Below are positions 35,623 to 43,416 of a stretch of DNA of 64,000 nt, piece by piece. Every line of letters starts with the position of its first letter. Position 1 is the stretch's first letter. A program made the translations under genes and the position numbers. The stretch spans positions 2,542,001 to 2,606,000 of the forward strand of contig OY970288.1 in assembly GCA_963716085.1 (NCBI GenBank), written 5' to 3'. Under the pieces are notes generated by a model. It was not told the DNA's origin, did no database searches, and was given only the letters and a program-made list of their open reading frames with translations. Source of the DNA: Persicitalea sp963716085. Lineage in GTDB: Bacteria > Bacteroidota > Bacteroidia > Cytophagales > Spirosomataceae.

Positions 35623-36657
35623 CTAGTTGATTAACAGCGAATCCTTGGCAATGCGCGGCTGCTGTCCGCCGCGCAGAATGGTGTTGCCGTTCATCTTTTG
35701 GCTTTGGTCTATTTCCAAGCCATTGGCAAAGACTGACTCGTCGATCTGGCCGCTTTGGCCGAAGGCGTCGATGGCATTTTGGTAAGTGACTTTCCTGATA
35801 ACATCGTCGGGTATTCCGCGCATTTTCATCAGAGCGGCGGTTTTGGGCAGCGCCAGCGGATCGGAAATGCCCCAATCGGCGGCGGAGTTGATCATAATGC
35901 GCTCGGGGCCGTAGCGTTCCACGACCTTCACCATGCGTTCGTTGCCCATTTTAGTAAAGGGATAAATCGTGAAAGCCGCGTAAAACCCCTGATTCAAGAC
36001 GCTCTCGACGGTTTCCTCGTTGTTGTGGTCGATAATGACCCAGGCCGGGTCCAGCCCGTGTTCCAGGGCGATGGCCATGCTGCGTTCGGTACCGTTCTTC
36101 TTGTCGCGGTGCGGCGTGTGCACCTGCACGGGTAGATTGGCTTGTTTGGCCAGTTCGAGTTGGGCGCGGTAGTACTTTTCTTCGGCGGCGGTCTGATCGT
36201 CGAAGCCGATCTCGCCCACGCCCACCACGCCTTCTTTGTACAAAAACAGCGGCAGGATTTCCATCACCTGCTCGGCCAAAGGTTCGTTGTTGGCCTCGCG
36301 GGAATTGAGGCCAATGGTGCAGTAGTGCTTGATGCCAAATTGCGACGAGCGGAACCGCTCCCAGTTGACCAGGCTGCTGTAATAGTCCTTGAACGAGGCC
36401 AGTCCCGTGCGCGGCTGACCCAGCCAGAAGGCCGGTTCGATCAGCGCCACGATGCCCGCGTCGAACATCGCCTGGTAGTCGTCGGTGGTGCGGGAAGTCA
36501 TGTGGATGTGCGGGTCGAAGAAGCGCATGCCGCTGATGGCCTCGCGGTATTCTTCCCAGTTGAGGTCGCGGTGGGTAGGCGCATCCTTGGCCGCCAGTCC
36601 GTCGCCTTCCTCGAAATGAGAGGGGTTGCGGGCGTCCGAGTTATTGTTTGGTGTCAT
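35623..36657 (-). CDS. eboB: EboB: TatD-like metal-dependent hydrolase
   Basis: A 344-residue TatD/TIM-barrel hydrolase. Metal motifs are FFDPHIHMTSRT (HxH), GVGEIGFDDQ (Glu), LPVQVHTPHRDK (His), WVIIDHNNEE (His) and INSAADWGISD (Asp). Its 5' end overlaps the eboA gene by 17 bp, and its stop abuts the eboC start, which shows tight translational coupling. Confidence 0.92.
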   Translation of the reverse strand: MTPNNNSDARNPSHFEEGDGLAAKDAPTHRDLNWEEYREAISGMRFFDPHIHMTSRTTDDYQAMFDAGIVALIEPAFWLGQPRTGLASFKDYYSSLVNWERFRSSQFGIKHYCTIGLNSREANNEPLAEQVMEILPLFLYKEGVVGVGEIGFDDQTAAEEKYYRAQLELAKQANLPVQVHTPHRDKKNGTERSMAIALEHGLDPAWVIIDHNNEETVESVLNQGFYAAFTIYPFTKMGNERMVKVVERYGPERIMINSAADWGISDPLALPKTAALMKMRGIPDDVIRKVTYQNAIDAFGQSGQIDESVFANGLEIDQSQKMNGNTILRGGQQPRIAKDSLLIN

Positions 36658-37525
36658 AGGTGTTCAGGTTATTAAATTCCAAATCGGCCCAGCTTAGCTG
36701 CTTGCGCTCGATTTGCTGCTTCAAATTTTTGTGTTCGTCCAGCAAGGCTTGGGCCGAGGTGTTTTTTGAATAAAAACAAGCCAAAGCCGCCGCCTTTTGG
36801 TCGTCGGGATTGGGGGAGGCAAACAAATGCTGCATATCCGCCAATAACCCTTCATCCATAAATTCCGGGGTAAGCCGCCACGTTTCGGGGGCGACGCTAC
36901 GGCCCGCCGCCCAGCGTTCGTGGGCGAAGTCGGAGAGCATCCGCGCCAAATTAGCATTGCTTCTTTCTGCCAGACCCACGATGCGGTGAATGGGTTTATC
37001 GCCAAAGATGGTTTTGAGCACCAACTGATTCCAGGCGGCTTCGTCGAAGTACCCGGCGGGGTAGGGGTTGTTCATCACCAAGGCGTCGAATACGTCGCCC
37101 ACGTTGGAGCGCACCGCCTCGGTAGCCCGAAAAAGCCACTTTTGGGAATAGGCCAGCAGCGGCAGGGCCGAATAGAGGGCTGCCAACTCGTTCATCTCGG
37201 CGGTGTCAAAGAGCGTTTCGATGTGGCGGGTGTAGGCCTGCTCGTCGCTGGCGTCCAGGCAAGTCAGTAGCCAGACCCGGCTAAGCCGCACCGTCGTCCA
37301 ATTTAGGATCGAGAAACCCGGAAGTATATCCGTCAGTTCCTGGGCTTGCGCCGGAGTGGGCTGGGTCATTTCTCGGGCGATGATGCGCGGTACGGCCACG
37401 AAGCCCGTCATCAATTCAAAAGGTGAGGCGGTGGTTTTCTCTTTCAGCCACTTCCATTCCGTTTGCGTAAGCTGCTTTTGGAGGATAGAAGCGAGAATTA
37501 GATCTATATTTTCTGTCAATACCAT
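36641..37525 (-). CDS. eboA: EboA-domain protein
   Basis: A 294-residue mostly helical soluble protein of the EboA family, recognised by position and by sequence (LPLLAYSQKWLFRATEAVRSNVGDVFDALVMNNPY and IFGDKPIHRIVGL patterns, shortened here). No catalytic motif is visible. The ATG at 37525 was chosen; the upstream frame to 37606 would extend into the gap and adds no family sequence. It is the first gene of eboABCDEF and lies 64 bp after the MgtC-like gene. Confidence 0.85.
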   Translation of the reverse strand: MVLTENIDLILASILQKQLTQTEWKWLKEKTTASPFELMTGFVAVPRIIAREMTQPTPAQAQELTDILPGFSILNWTTVRLSRVWLLTCLDASDEQAYTRHIETLFDTAEMNELAALYSALPLLAYSQKWLFRATEAVRSNVGDVFDALVMNNPYPAGYFDEAAWNQLVLKTIFGDKPIHRIVGLAERSNANLARMLSDFAHERWAAGRSVAPETWRLTPEFMDEGLLADMQHLFASPNPDDQKAAALACFYSKNTSAQALLDEHKNLKQQIERKQLSWADLEFNNLNTYDTKQ

Positions 37526-37549
37526 AAAAAAGCAACACGGGAAGGTAGT

Positions 37550-37566
37550 ATAAGATTCGGTCTTAT
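37550..37566. repeat. Small hairpin between mgtC-like and eboA
   Basis: ATAAGA and TCTTAT flank the loop TTCGG. It has no T-run; it could slow transcription or mark an RNA processing site between mgtC and eboA. Confidence 0.4.
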
Positions 37567-37589
37567 GGGAGCCAGGGATATGATTCTCG

Positions 37590-38222
37590 TCAAAAATCCA
37601 GCTCAATGATATCCGATTCGTTCATCAGGCGTCGGGTGAGCTTCTCGTGCTCTTTCTCCGAGCCTTCCAGCACCCAGTTGCCCGAAATGCGCTCGCCCGA
37701 CAGGTTTTGCTTGCCGCGCCTGACGGTCAGGCCGTGTTCTTCAAAGAGCTTTTCGTATTGTTTCAGCATTTTGTGCTTGTAAGGAGCCACGATCCGGTAG
37801 CTGCGCGCCTGGTTTTTGTAGTGGATAAATCTTTTTTCAAAAATATTCAACACCATCAGCGCAAAAAGCAATAACAGAAACGCCACCACCATCAGGTCGT
37901 AAAGTCCCGACCCGATGCTGACGCCCAGAGCCGCCACCGCCCAGACCGTGGCAGCGGTGGTGATGCCGTGCACCCGGTTGGTCTCCCGAAAAATAATGCC
38001 GCCTCCCAAAAAGCCGATTCCCGTGACGACATTCGCCGCCATGCGAGAGGGATCGGCCCCGATTCTGGCCGAAACCATCGTGAAAAGCGTCGAACCGAGT
38101 GAGATTAAGATCATCGTGCGCAGTCCAGCCGCCTTGCTGCGGTATTCGCGCTCGAAACCGACGATCGCCCCGACCGCAAAGGCCACCAACAGCTTTATGA
38201 CTTCCTCCCAATGCAATTCCAT
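37590..38222 (-). CDS. MgtC/SapB-family membrane protein
   Basis: A 210-residue protein: about four or five N-terminal membrane helices with the MgtC signature (AVGAIVGFEREYRSKAAGLR and TGIGFLGGGIIFRE, near residues 15-34 and 67-80) and a C-terminal soluble ACT-like domain (about 145-210). MgtC proteins are linked to magnesium limitation and regulation of ATP synthase. It starts 4 bp after the pepP-like stop and precedes eboA on the same strand. Confidence 0.9.
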   Translation of the reverse strand: MELHWEEVIKLLVAFAVGAIVGFEREYRSKAAGLRTMILISLGSTLFTMVSARIGADPSRMAANVVTGIGFLGGGIIFRETNRVHGITTAATVWAVAALGVSIGSGLYDLMVVAFLLLLFALMVLNIFEKRFIHYKNQARSYRIVAPYKHKMLKQYEKLFEEHGLTVRRGKQNLSGERISGNWVLEGSEKEHEKLTRRLMNESDIIELDF

Positions 38223-38226
38223 CGTT

Positions 38227-39516
38227 TCATTGATTCATGAGGTTCTCGATTTCCTCTGCCTCGATGGGAATAGTACCCATCAAATCATGGTTTCCCCCGG
38301 CGGTGATCAGAATGTCGTTTTCCAGCCGAATGCCCAGCCCCTCCTCGGGAATATAGATTCCCGGCTCACAGGTGAAGACCATGCCCGCCTCGAAGCGGCG
38401 ATATTTGTTACCCACATCGTGCACGTCCAGGCCCAGGAAGTGCGACGTACCGTGCGGGAAGTACTTCTTATAGGCGGGCCAGTCGGGGTCCTGATTCTTT
38501 ACATCCTCGGTTGAAATCAGATCTAGATCCACTAGTTCTTTTTCCATAAATGTGCCCACTTCGACGTGGTACTCGTCCCAAACATTGCCCACGATTAGGC
38601 GGCTTTTGGCGTACTTGAAAACGCGCAACACGGCATCGTACACCTGCCGTTGGCGCTTGGTAAACCGTCCATTCACCGGAATGGACCGCGACAGGTCGGC
38701 CCCGTAGTTGGCGTATTCGGCCCCAATATCCATCAGTATCACCTCGCCATCCTTACATTGCTGATTGTTCCGAACGTAGTGCAGCACGCAAGCGCTGGCC
38801 CCCGAACCCACAATGGGCTGGTAGGCAAAACCGCGCGAACGGTTGCGCACAAACTCATGCAGCAGTTCGGCCTCGATTTCGTATTCCATCACGCCCGGCT
38901 TGACGAATTTCAGCAGCCGCTCGAAGCCTTTTTTGGTAATGTCGCAAGCTTCTTGCAACAGCGCAATTTCCTGGGGTTGCTTGATGGCCCGGATGTTATG
39001 CATGAGCGGAGCCAGACGGTCGAGGGTATGGAGCGGGTATTTCTCGCGAAACTCCCGGATAAAGCGTGCGTCGCGGGTTTGAACCAGCGATTCATTACGG
39101 GTGTGCTCGTTGGTGTTGAGGTACACGCGCTCGGCCTCAAAGACGATTTGCCGCATCGTGGCCTCGTATTGGTGTGTCCAGTAGATGGTTTGGATGCCCG
39201 ACACCTCACGGGCCTGTTCCTTGGTAAGTTTCTCGCCTTCCCACACGGCAATGTGTTCGTTGGTTTCGCGCACGAAGAGCACTTCGCGGTACTTCTCGTC
39301 GGGATGCTCGGGGAAAATCAGCAGAACCGTTTCCTCCTGATCCACGCCGGATAGGTAAAAGAGGTCGGAGCTTTGCCGGAAGCCCATCGTGCCGTCGGCG
39401 TTGGTGGGCATGAGGTCGTTGGCTTGCAGAATGGCCAGCGATTTTGGGGCCATGAGGGCAGCCAGGCGACGGCGGTTTTCAATAAAAAGCTTAGGATCAA
39501 TAGGGGAGTAGCGCAT
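38227..39516 (-). CDS. pepP: Aminopeptidase P (Xaa-Pro aminopeptidase)
   Basis: A 429-residue M24 metallopeptidase with an N-terminal AMP_N domain (about 1-130) and a pita-bread catalytic domain. Metal ligands are Asp in ILMDIGAEY, Asp in GADLSRSIP, His in FPHGTSHFLGLDVHD, Glu in VFTCEPGIYIP and Glu near the end (GIRLENDI). It removes N-terminal residues that precede proline. The start abuts the inverted repeat at 39519-39609. Confidence 0.94.
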   Translation of the reverse strand: MRYSPIDPKLFIENRRRLAALMAPKSLAILQANDLMPTNADGTMGFRQSSDLFYLSGVDQEETVLLIFPEHPDEKYREVLFVRETNEHIAVWEGEKLTKEQAREVSGIQTIYWTHQYEATMRQIVFEAERVYLNTNEHTRNESLVQTRDARFIREFREKYPLHTLDRLAPLMHNIRAIKQPQEIALLQEACDITKKGFERLLKFVKPGVMEYEIEAELLHEFVRNRSRGFAYQPIVGSGASACVLHYVRNNQQCKDGEVILMDIGAEYANYGADLSRSIPVNGRFTKRQRQVYDAVLRVFKYAKSRLIVGNVWDEYHVEVGTFMEKELVDLDLISTEDVKNQDPDWPAYKKYFPHGTSHFLGLDVHDVGNKYRRFEAGMVFTCEPGIYIPEEGLGIRLENDILITAGGNHDLMGTIPIEAEEIENLMNQ

Positions 39517-39518
39517 AG

Positions 39519-39609
39519 AAAATGTGGTACGGGCTGCCAGCCCGTCTTATGGAAAGTAGTGGCCTGAGTCGCAAACGGCGGGCTGGCAGCCCGCACCACA
39601 TCACATTTT
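39519..39609. repeat. Inverted repeat between pepP and the subtilase gene
   Basis: The left arm (39519-39547) carries GGGCTGCCAGCCCG next to AAAATGTGG. The right arm (39577-39609) carries CGGGCTGGCAGCCCG next to CCACATCACATTTT. Each arm is itself palindromic, so several folds are possible. It fills the divergent gap. Confidence 0.85.
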
Positions 39610-39663
39610 GTAAAATTACGTTTAACTTGCGAAAACTGAAATCTTAGCCAAAAATCCAACCCG

Positions 39664-41199
39664 ATGCGTGTCGCCAAACTGCTGTTGCCCCTCCTGATTT
39701 TTTCCTCGACTCTCTCCGCTCAACCCAAGTACTGGATTTATTTAAAGGACAAGGACGCGACCGCTCGGCCCGCCATTTCAGAAACTACGAAGGAAAACCG
39801 CCGCTTGGTAGGTCTACCGCTTTGGGAGGGGACGGATTTGCCCGTAAGAGCCAGCTACCTGGTGCATCTCCGACAAAATAAAATTCAGACCATTTACGCC
39901 TCGCGCTGGCTCAACGCCGTGTCGGCAACCCTGACCCAAGAGCAGGTAAAGGAAGTGAAAGCGATGGATTTTGTAAAGGAGGTGATAAAAATGGACGCCG
40001 ACTTCGTTATTGCCCGCACCCAACCCACCAAGAAGTCCGAACTCGCCCCGGTCATGGAGCAGGTGCAGTCGGAAGCATTCACCAAAGCCAACCTCACCGC
40101 CAAGGGCATCACGGTCGGCATCATCGATGCGGGTTTCTACGGCGCGGACTCGTCGCACTCGCTGCGGCAGGTCTTCGGCAATAACCGCATCCTTGGTATC
40201 CGGGATTACGTCAAGCCACACCAACCCGGCGAGTGGCTCTTCACTACCGCCGAGTCTTACTCCGACATGCACGGCACCGAAGTCATGGCCGCCATCGCGG
40301 GCATCGACACCGACGACCAAACCCAGTACGGCATGGCGCTCGACGCCAAGTTTTACCTGGCCCGCACCGACTACTCCCTGCGCGAGTGGCGCGGCGAGGA
40401 AGACAACTGGATCGCGGCCATGGAGTGGATGGACAGCCTGGGGGTCAGGCTCATCAATACCTCGCTCGGCTACGCCCGAGGCTTCACCGACCCCCTGGAA
40501 AATTATACCCCCGAGCAAATGGATGGCAAAACGAGCGCCATCAGCAAAGCCGCCCAAATCGCCGTGGACAAAAAAGGCATATTGCTCGTGGTGTCGGCGG
40601 GCAACGAGGGCGAGGACAAGAAGTGGCGCATCGTCTCGACGCCCGCCGACGCCCAGGGCGTGCTGGCCGTGGGTGCGACCAACAAAAAACTCTGGAACCG
40701 CATCGGGTACAGCAGCATCGGACCGGAATTCCTGCCCTATCTCAAACCCAACGTCTCCTGCTTTTCGCTGTACGGTACTTCGCTCTCCGCCCCTGTTATC
40801 ACGGGCTTCGCGGCTTGTCTGATGGAGGCCAACCCTGAATTGTCGAACAAAGAACTCATGGCGCTGATCGAGAAATCGGCGCACCTCTATCCTCACGGCA
40901 ATAACTACGTGGGCTACGGCGTACCGTCGGCGGCGCGCGCCTTGACCCTGGCCAAAGCGCCCTATCTGCCCGCCAAAAGTACGGTCATCAAGACTAAAGG
41001 AAAAAAACTGAACGTGCTGGTGTCCACCGAGGAATCGCTGCTGGTGGTTTATCACAAGAAAAACAAGAAGGACGTCATCTCGCAGGGCATTGTGCGGGTG
41101 CAGGATGGCGAAGTGTCGTTGAAGAGAGAAAACGGCGAAACCCATACCACCATAGATTTAAAGGATAGTGCGATCGAGGTAGTATGGGAGAAGGGGTAG
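39664..41199 (+). CDS. Secreted subtilisin-like serine peptidase (S8)
   Basis: A 511-residue S8 protease with signal peptide (residues 1-20), an inhibitor-like propeptide (about 21-120) and a catalytic domain: Asp155 (VGIIDAGFYG), His203 (DMHGTEVMAAIAG), Asn314 (VVSAGNEGED) and Ser373 (YGTSLSAPVITGF). The C-terminal region after about 430 looks like a short beta domain. It is exported to the periplasm or surface. The substrate is unknown. Confidence 0.94.
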   Translation: MRVAKLLLPLLIFSSTLSAQPKYWIYLKDKDATARPAISETTKENRRLVGLPLWEGTDLPVRASYLVHLRQNKIQTIYASRWLNAVSATLTQEQVKEVKAMDFVKEVIKMDADFVIARTQPTKKSELAPVMEQVQSEAFTKANLTAKGITVGIIDAGFYGADSSHSLRQVFGNNRILGIRDYVKPHQPGEWLFTTAESYSDMHGTEVMAAIAGIDTDDQTQYGMALDAKFYLARTDYSLREWRGEEDNWIAAMEWMDSLGVRLINTSLGYARGFTDPLENYTPEQMDGKTSAISKAAQIAVDKKGILLVVSAGNEGEDKKWRIVSTPADAQGVLAVGATNKKLWNRIGYSSIGPEFLPYLKPNVSCFSLYGTSLSAPVITGFAACLMEANPELSNKELMALIEKSAHLYPHGNNYVGYGVPSAARALTLAKAPYLPAKSTVIKTKGKKLNVLVSTEESLLVVYHKKNKKDVISQGIVRVQDGEVSLKRENGETHTTIDLKDSAIEVVWEKG

Positions 41200-41246
41200 T
41201 TTTTAAATTTATTCGTATATTTTTTTATCAAAAAATAAGAAAACCC

Positions 41247-41624
41247 ATGGATGAAATTCAGGATGCCCGCCGATACATCGAAAATGCCCGGGAGATTCTG
41301 CGGGAAAAAGCGCTCAAAAAAGACGGCTATTACCAAGACCGTAAGTACGTGAAAATGGCTGGAAATACGGCTTACAACGGAATATTGGTGGCGCTCGATA
41401 GTGTGCTGGATGATAAAACCAAAGGCAGGAAGGATGTCAAATGGTACAAAGAGCGTTTGGCGAAAATGGACAAGAAAATTTTGAATCTTTTCGTCTCTGC
41501 CTACGACTTATTGCACTTGGCAATGGGATATGATGGTGCCATCAACGCCAAGGTGAGTATGGCAGGCCTGAGTGATGCCGATAAGATCATCGACTGGGTC
41601 GAGCGGCGGCTGGTGGCAGCTTGA
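41247..41624 (+). CDS. DUF5618 protein
   Basis: A 125-residue helical protein that matches DUF5618 (HEPN-like), with MDEIQDARRYIENAREILR at the N-terminus. The ATG at 41247 fits the family; the upstream frame to 41184 overlaps the subtilase stop. The function is unknown. Some HEPN-like proteins are RNases or toxin partners, but the catalytic RxxxxH motif was not seen. Confidence 0.7.
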   Translation: MDEIQDARRYIENAREILREKALKKDGYYQDRKYVKMAGNTAYNGILVALDSVLDDKTKGRKDVKWYKERLAKMDKKILNLFVSAYDLLHLAMGYDGAINAKVSMAGLSDADKIIDWVERRLVAA

Positions 41625-41694
41625 TTTTTTGCTGTACTTTCCAACCTTTTTTGTTGTTTTTGAATCCAGAGGAAAAAACTGAAAATTAGAAAGC

Positions 41695-42309
41695 ATGAAA
41701 AAGCGAACGTTTCTATTTATTTGCGCGGCTTTGGTCGCCACTTTCTTGTCTTGCAATAAAGTGGGGGAATCGACCGGGCCAGAAGGCTTTATCGCCTCAT
41801 CCACTGACCCCGCCAAAGGACTGGCTATTTATATAGCCGATCCGGGAAGGGATGTCAACGAAGGGGTGAGTTGCCAAATTGACTTATCAAAAATCCGTCC
41901 GGTCGGTAAGCCGCTGACCGAAGCCGACATAGATTATTACGATCCAAATACAGGCCGCTTTAAGTTGAAAGTCATGCAGTATGATTGGCTGATGGGAAAT
42001 CTAAAAACTATTCTTGGCCTGCGGCGATACTCTGCGGCAGTCATTACAGTTGACGGAAAACCTGCGTTTGGGGGATACACATTTACCTCGGTCGATTCGT
42101 ACATGTGTCAGTCAGATGAAACGTTTTTTCATTTTGGCACCGGACACCTGGCTCCGAATCCCAAGCGGCCGGACGCAAATCGGGAGGAGAACTATTGGAT
42201 AAAAGTAGAGAAAGTTGTTTTTCCCAATACCCCGAAAACAGAGATTGTACCCAAACTGAACGCAAGCGTTTTGCAGCGTCTTGAAAAAATCGACAAATTG
42301 AAAAAGTGA
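41695..42309 (+). CDS. Hypothetical lipoprotein
   Basis: A 204-residue protein with a lipobox (VATFLSCNK, Cys near 20). No known domain was recognised. The mature part is polar and includes ADIDYYDPNTGRFKL. It is followed 22 bp downstream by the HAD gene, with a leaderless-type promoter in between. Confidence 0.65.
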   Translation: MKKRTFLFICAALVATFLSCNKVGESTGPEGFIASSTDPAKGLAIYIADPGRDVNEGVSCQIDLSKIRPVGKPLTEADIDYYDPNTGRFKLKVMQYDWLMGNLKTILGLRRYSAAVITVDGKPAFGGYTFTSVDSYMCQSDETFFHFGTGHLAPNPKRPDANREENYWIKVEKVVFPNTPKTEIVPKLNASVLQRLEKIDKLKK

Positions 42310-42319
42310 GGTTGAATTG

Positions 42320-42327
42320 TACCTTTG
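42320..42327 (+). promoter_or_regulatory. Bacteroidota -7 element, nearly leaderless
   Basis: TACCTTTG matches TAnnTTTG and ends 4 bp before the ATG of the HAD gene. The mRNA would have almost no 5' leader. Confidence 0.5.
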
Positions 42328-42331
42328 CGGC

Positions 42332-42988
42332 ATGAAAACAAACTTTGCCGTAATCTTCGACATGGATGGCGTCATTTGCCATACCAACCCTTATCATTCC
42401 CGCGCCTTCCACAGCTTCTTCGCCAAGCGCGATTTGCACCCCACCGATGAGGAGTTTGCCCAGCACATGTTTGGCAAGAGCAACAGCTATATCCTCAAGC
42501 ATTTTCTGAAAAGGGAAATCGTCGGCGAGGAATTCGTAAAGATGGAGGATGAAAAGGAGAGTTTATTTCGTGAACTTTACGAACCTTACGTTGAGCCGAT
42601 TGCCAGTTTTCCTGTATTCCTACAAGATTTGAAAAAGCACGGCGTGAGAACGGCGGTAGCTACCTCCGCGCCCCGCGCTAATTTGGATCTGATTTCGGGA
42701 AGGCTGGGTTTGCCCGCTTCAATGGAATCATTCATGGCCAGCGAGGACGTCACGAAGCACAAGCCCGATCCACAGGTGTACCTTACTTCCGCCGAGCGAT
42801 TGGGTGCCGAACCCGAGAACTGCGTGGTTTTTGAAGATTCCTTTTCGGGTGTTTCGGCGGCTATCAATGCGGGGATGAAGGTCGTGGGGGTGCTGAGTTC
42901 GCACACGAAGGAGGAACTGCCGCCTTGCGACGATTATATCGAGGATTATCTGGAAATGACTTACGAGCGGGTGGCGGGACTGTTTTAA
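42332..42988 (+). CDS. HAD-superfamily phosphatase (phosphoglucomutase-like)
   Basis: A 218-residue HAD protein with the nucleophile motif FDMDGVICHTNPYH, then VATSAPRANLD (motif II), KHKPDPQVY (motif III Lys) and VFEDSFSGVSAAINAG (motif IV). It is most like beta-phosphoglucomutase or other small sugar-phosphate phosphatases. The ATG at 42332 follows a TAnnTTTG element by 4 bp, so the transcript would be nearly leaderless. Confidence 0.88.
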   Translation: MKTNFAVIFDMDGVICHTNPYHSRAFHSFFAKRDLHPTDEEFAQHMFGKSNSYILKHFLKREIVGEEFVKMEDEKESLFRELYEPYVEPIASFPVFLQDLKKHGVRTAVATSAPRANLDLISGRLGLPASMESFMASEDVTKHKPDPQVYLTSAERLGAEPENCVVFEDSFSGVSAAINAGMKVVGVLSSHTKEELPPCDDYIEDYLEMTYERVAGLF

Positions 42989-43029
42989 ACTTGTTGCCGT
43001 CACGTGGGAGTCGTGCCAGACTGTCACCA

Positions 43030-43263
43030 TCAGGCCAAGTTTCCGTATTCCAGCCTGTTCAGGCTGTTTTTGACCTCCTGAATCCCCGCCAATGAATCGA
43101 AGAGGCTCTCCGGCGTAGCCCCTCTCAGGGAGATATTGGGTTTCTTGAGCCACCGTTGAAATTTATCCTCCTCCCCATTGAAGACCTCCTTCCCGAAGTC
43201 CAGCAACTCGGCCAGCACCAGAATCAGCTCGCTGTTCCGTCCGTTCAACAGATCCTCATCCAT
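43030..43263 (-). CDS. Orphan MbcA/ParS/Xre-type antitoxin C-terminal domain
   Basis: A short protein (77 residues from the ATG at 43263; a TTG at 43299 would add 12). The pattern FQRWLKKPNISLRGATPESLFDSLAGIQEVKNSLNRLEYG (cited by pattern, DUF2384) is the toxin-binding domain of RES-type antitoxins. No RES toxin is present downstream; the next minus-strand feature is the end of the HAD gene on the other strand. It may be a decayed module or act on a toxin elsewhere. Confidence 0.65.
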   Translation of the reverse strand: MDEDLLNGRNSELILVLAELLDFGKEVFNGEEDKFQRWLKKPNISLRGATPESLFDSLAGIQEVKNSLNRLEYGNLA

Positions 43264-43416
43264 CTTTGTTTTATTGTAAATTGTTTGAGACACGTACAAA
43301 GTTTTTGTTGTGAAGGTACCTCAAATTTGTTTGATTCGTAATGGTATGAATGGACTTGGCCAGGAAGACCATTGTCAGGTTCGAGCAACGGAATGCAGTT
43401 CAGTTCACGAACGAAA

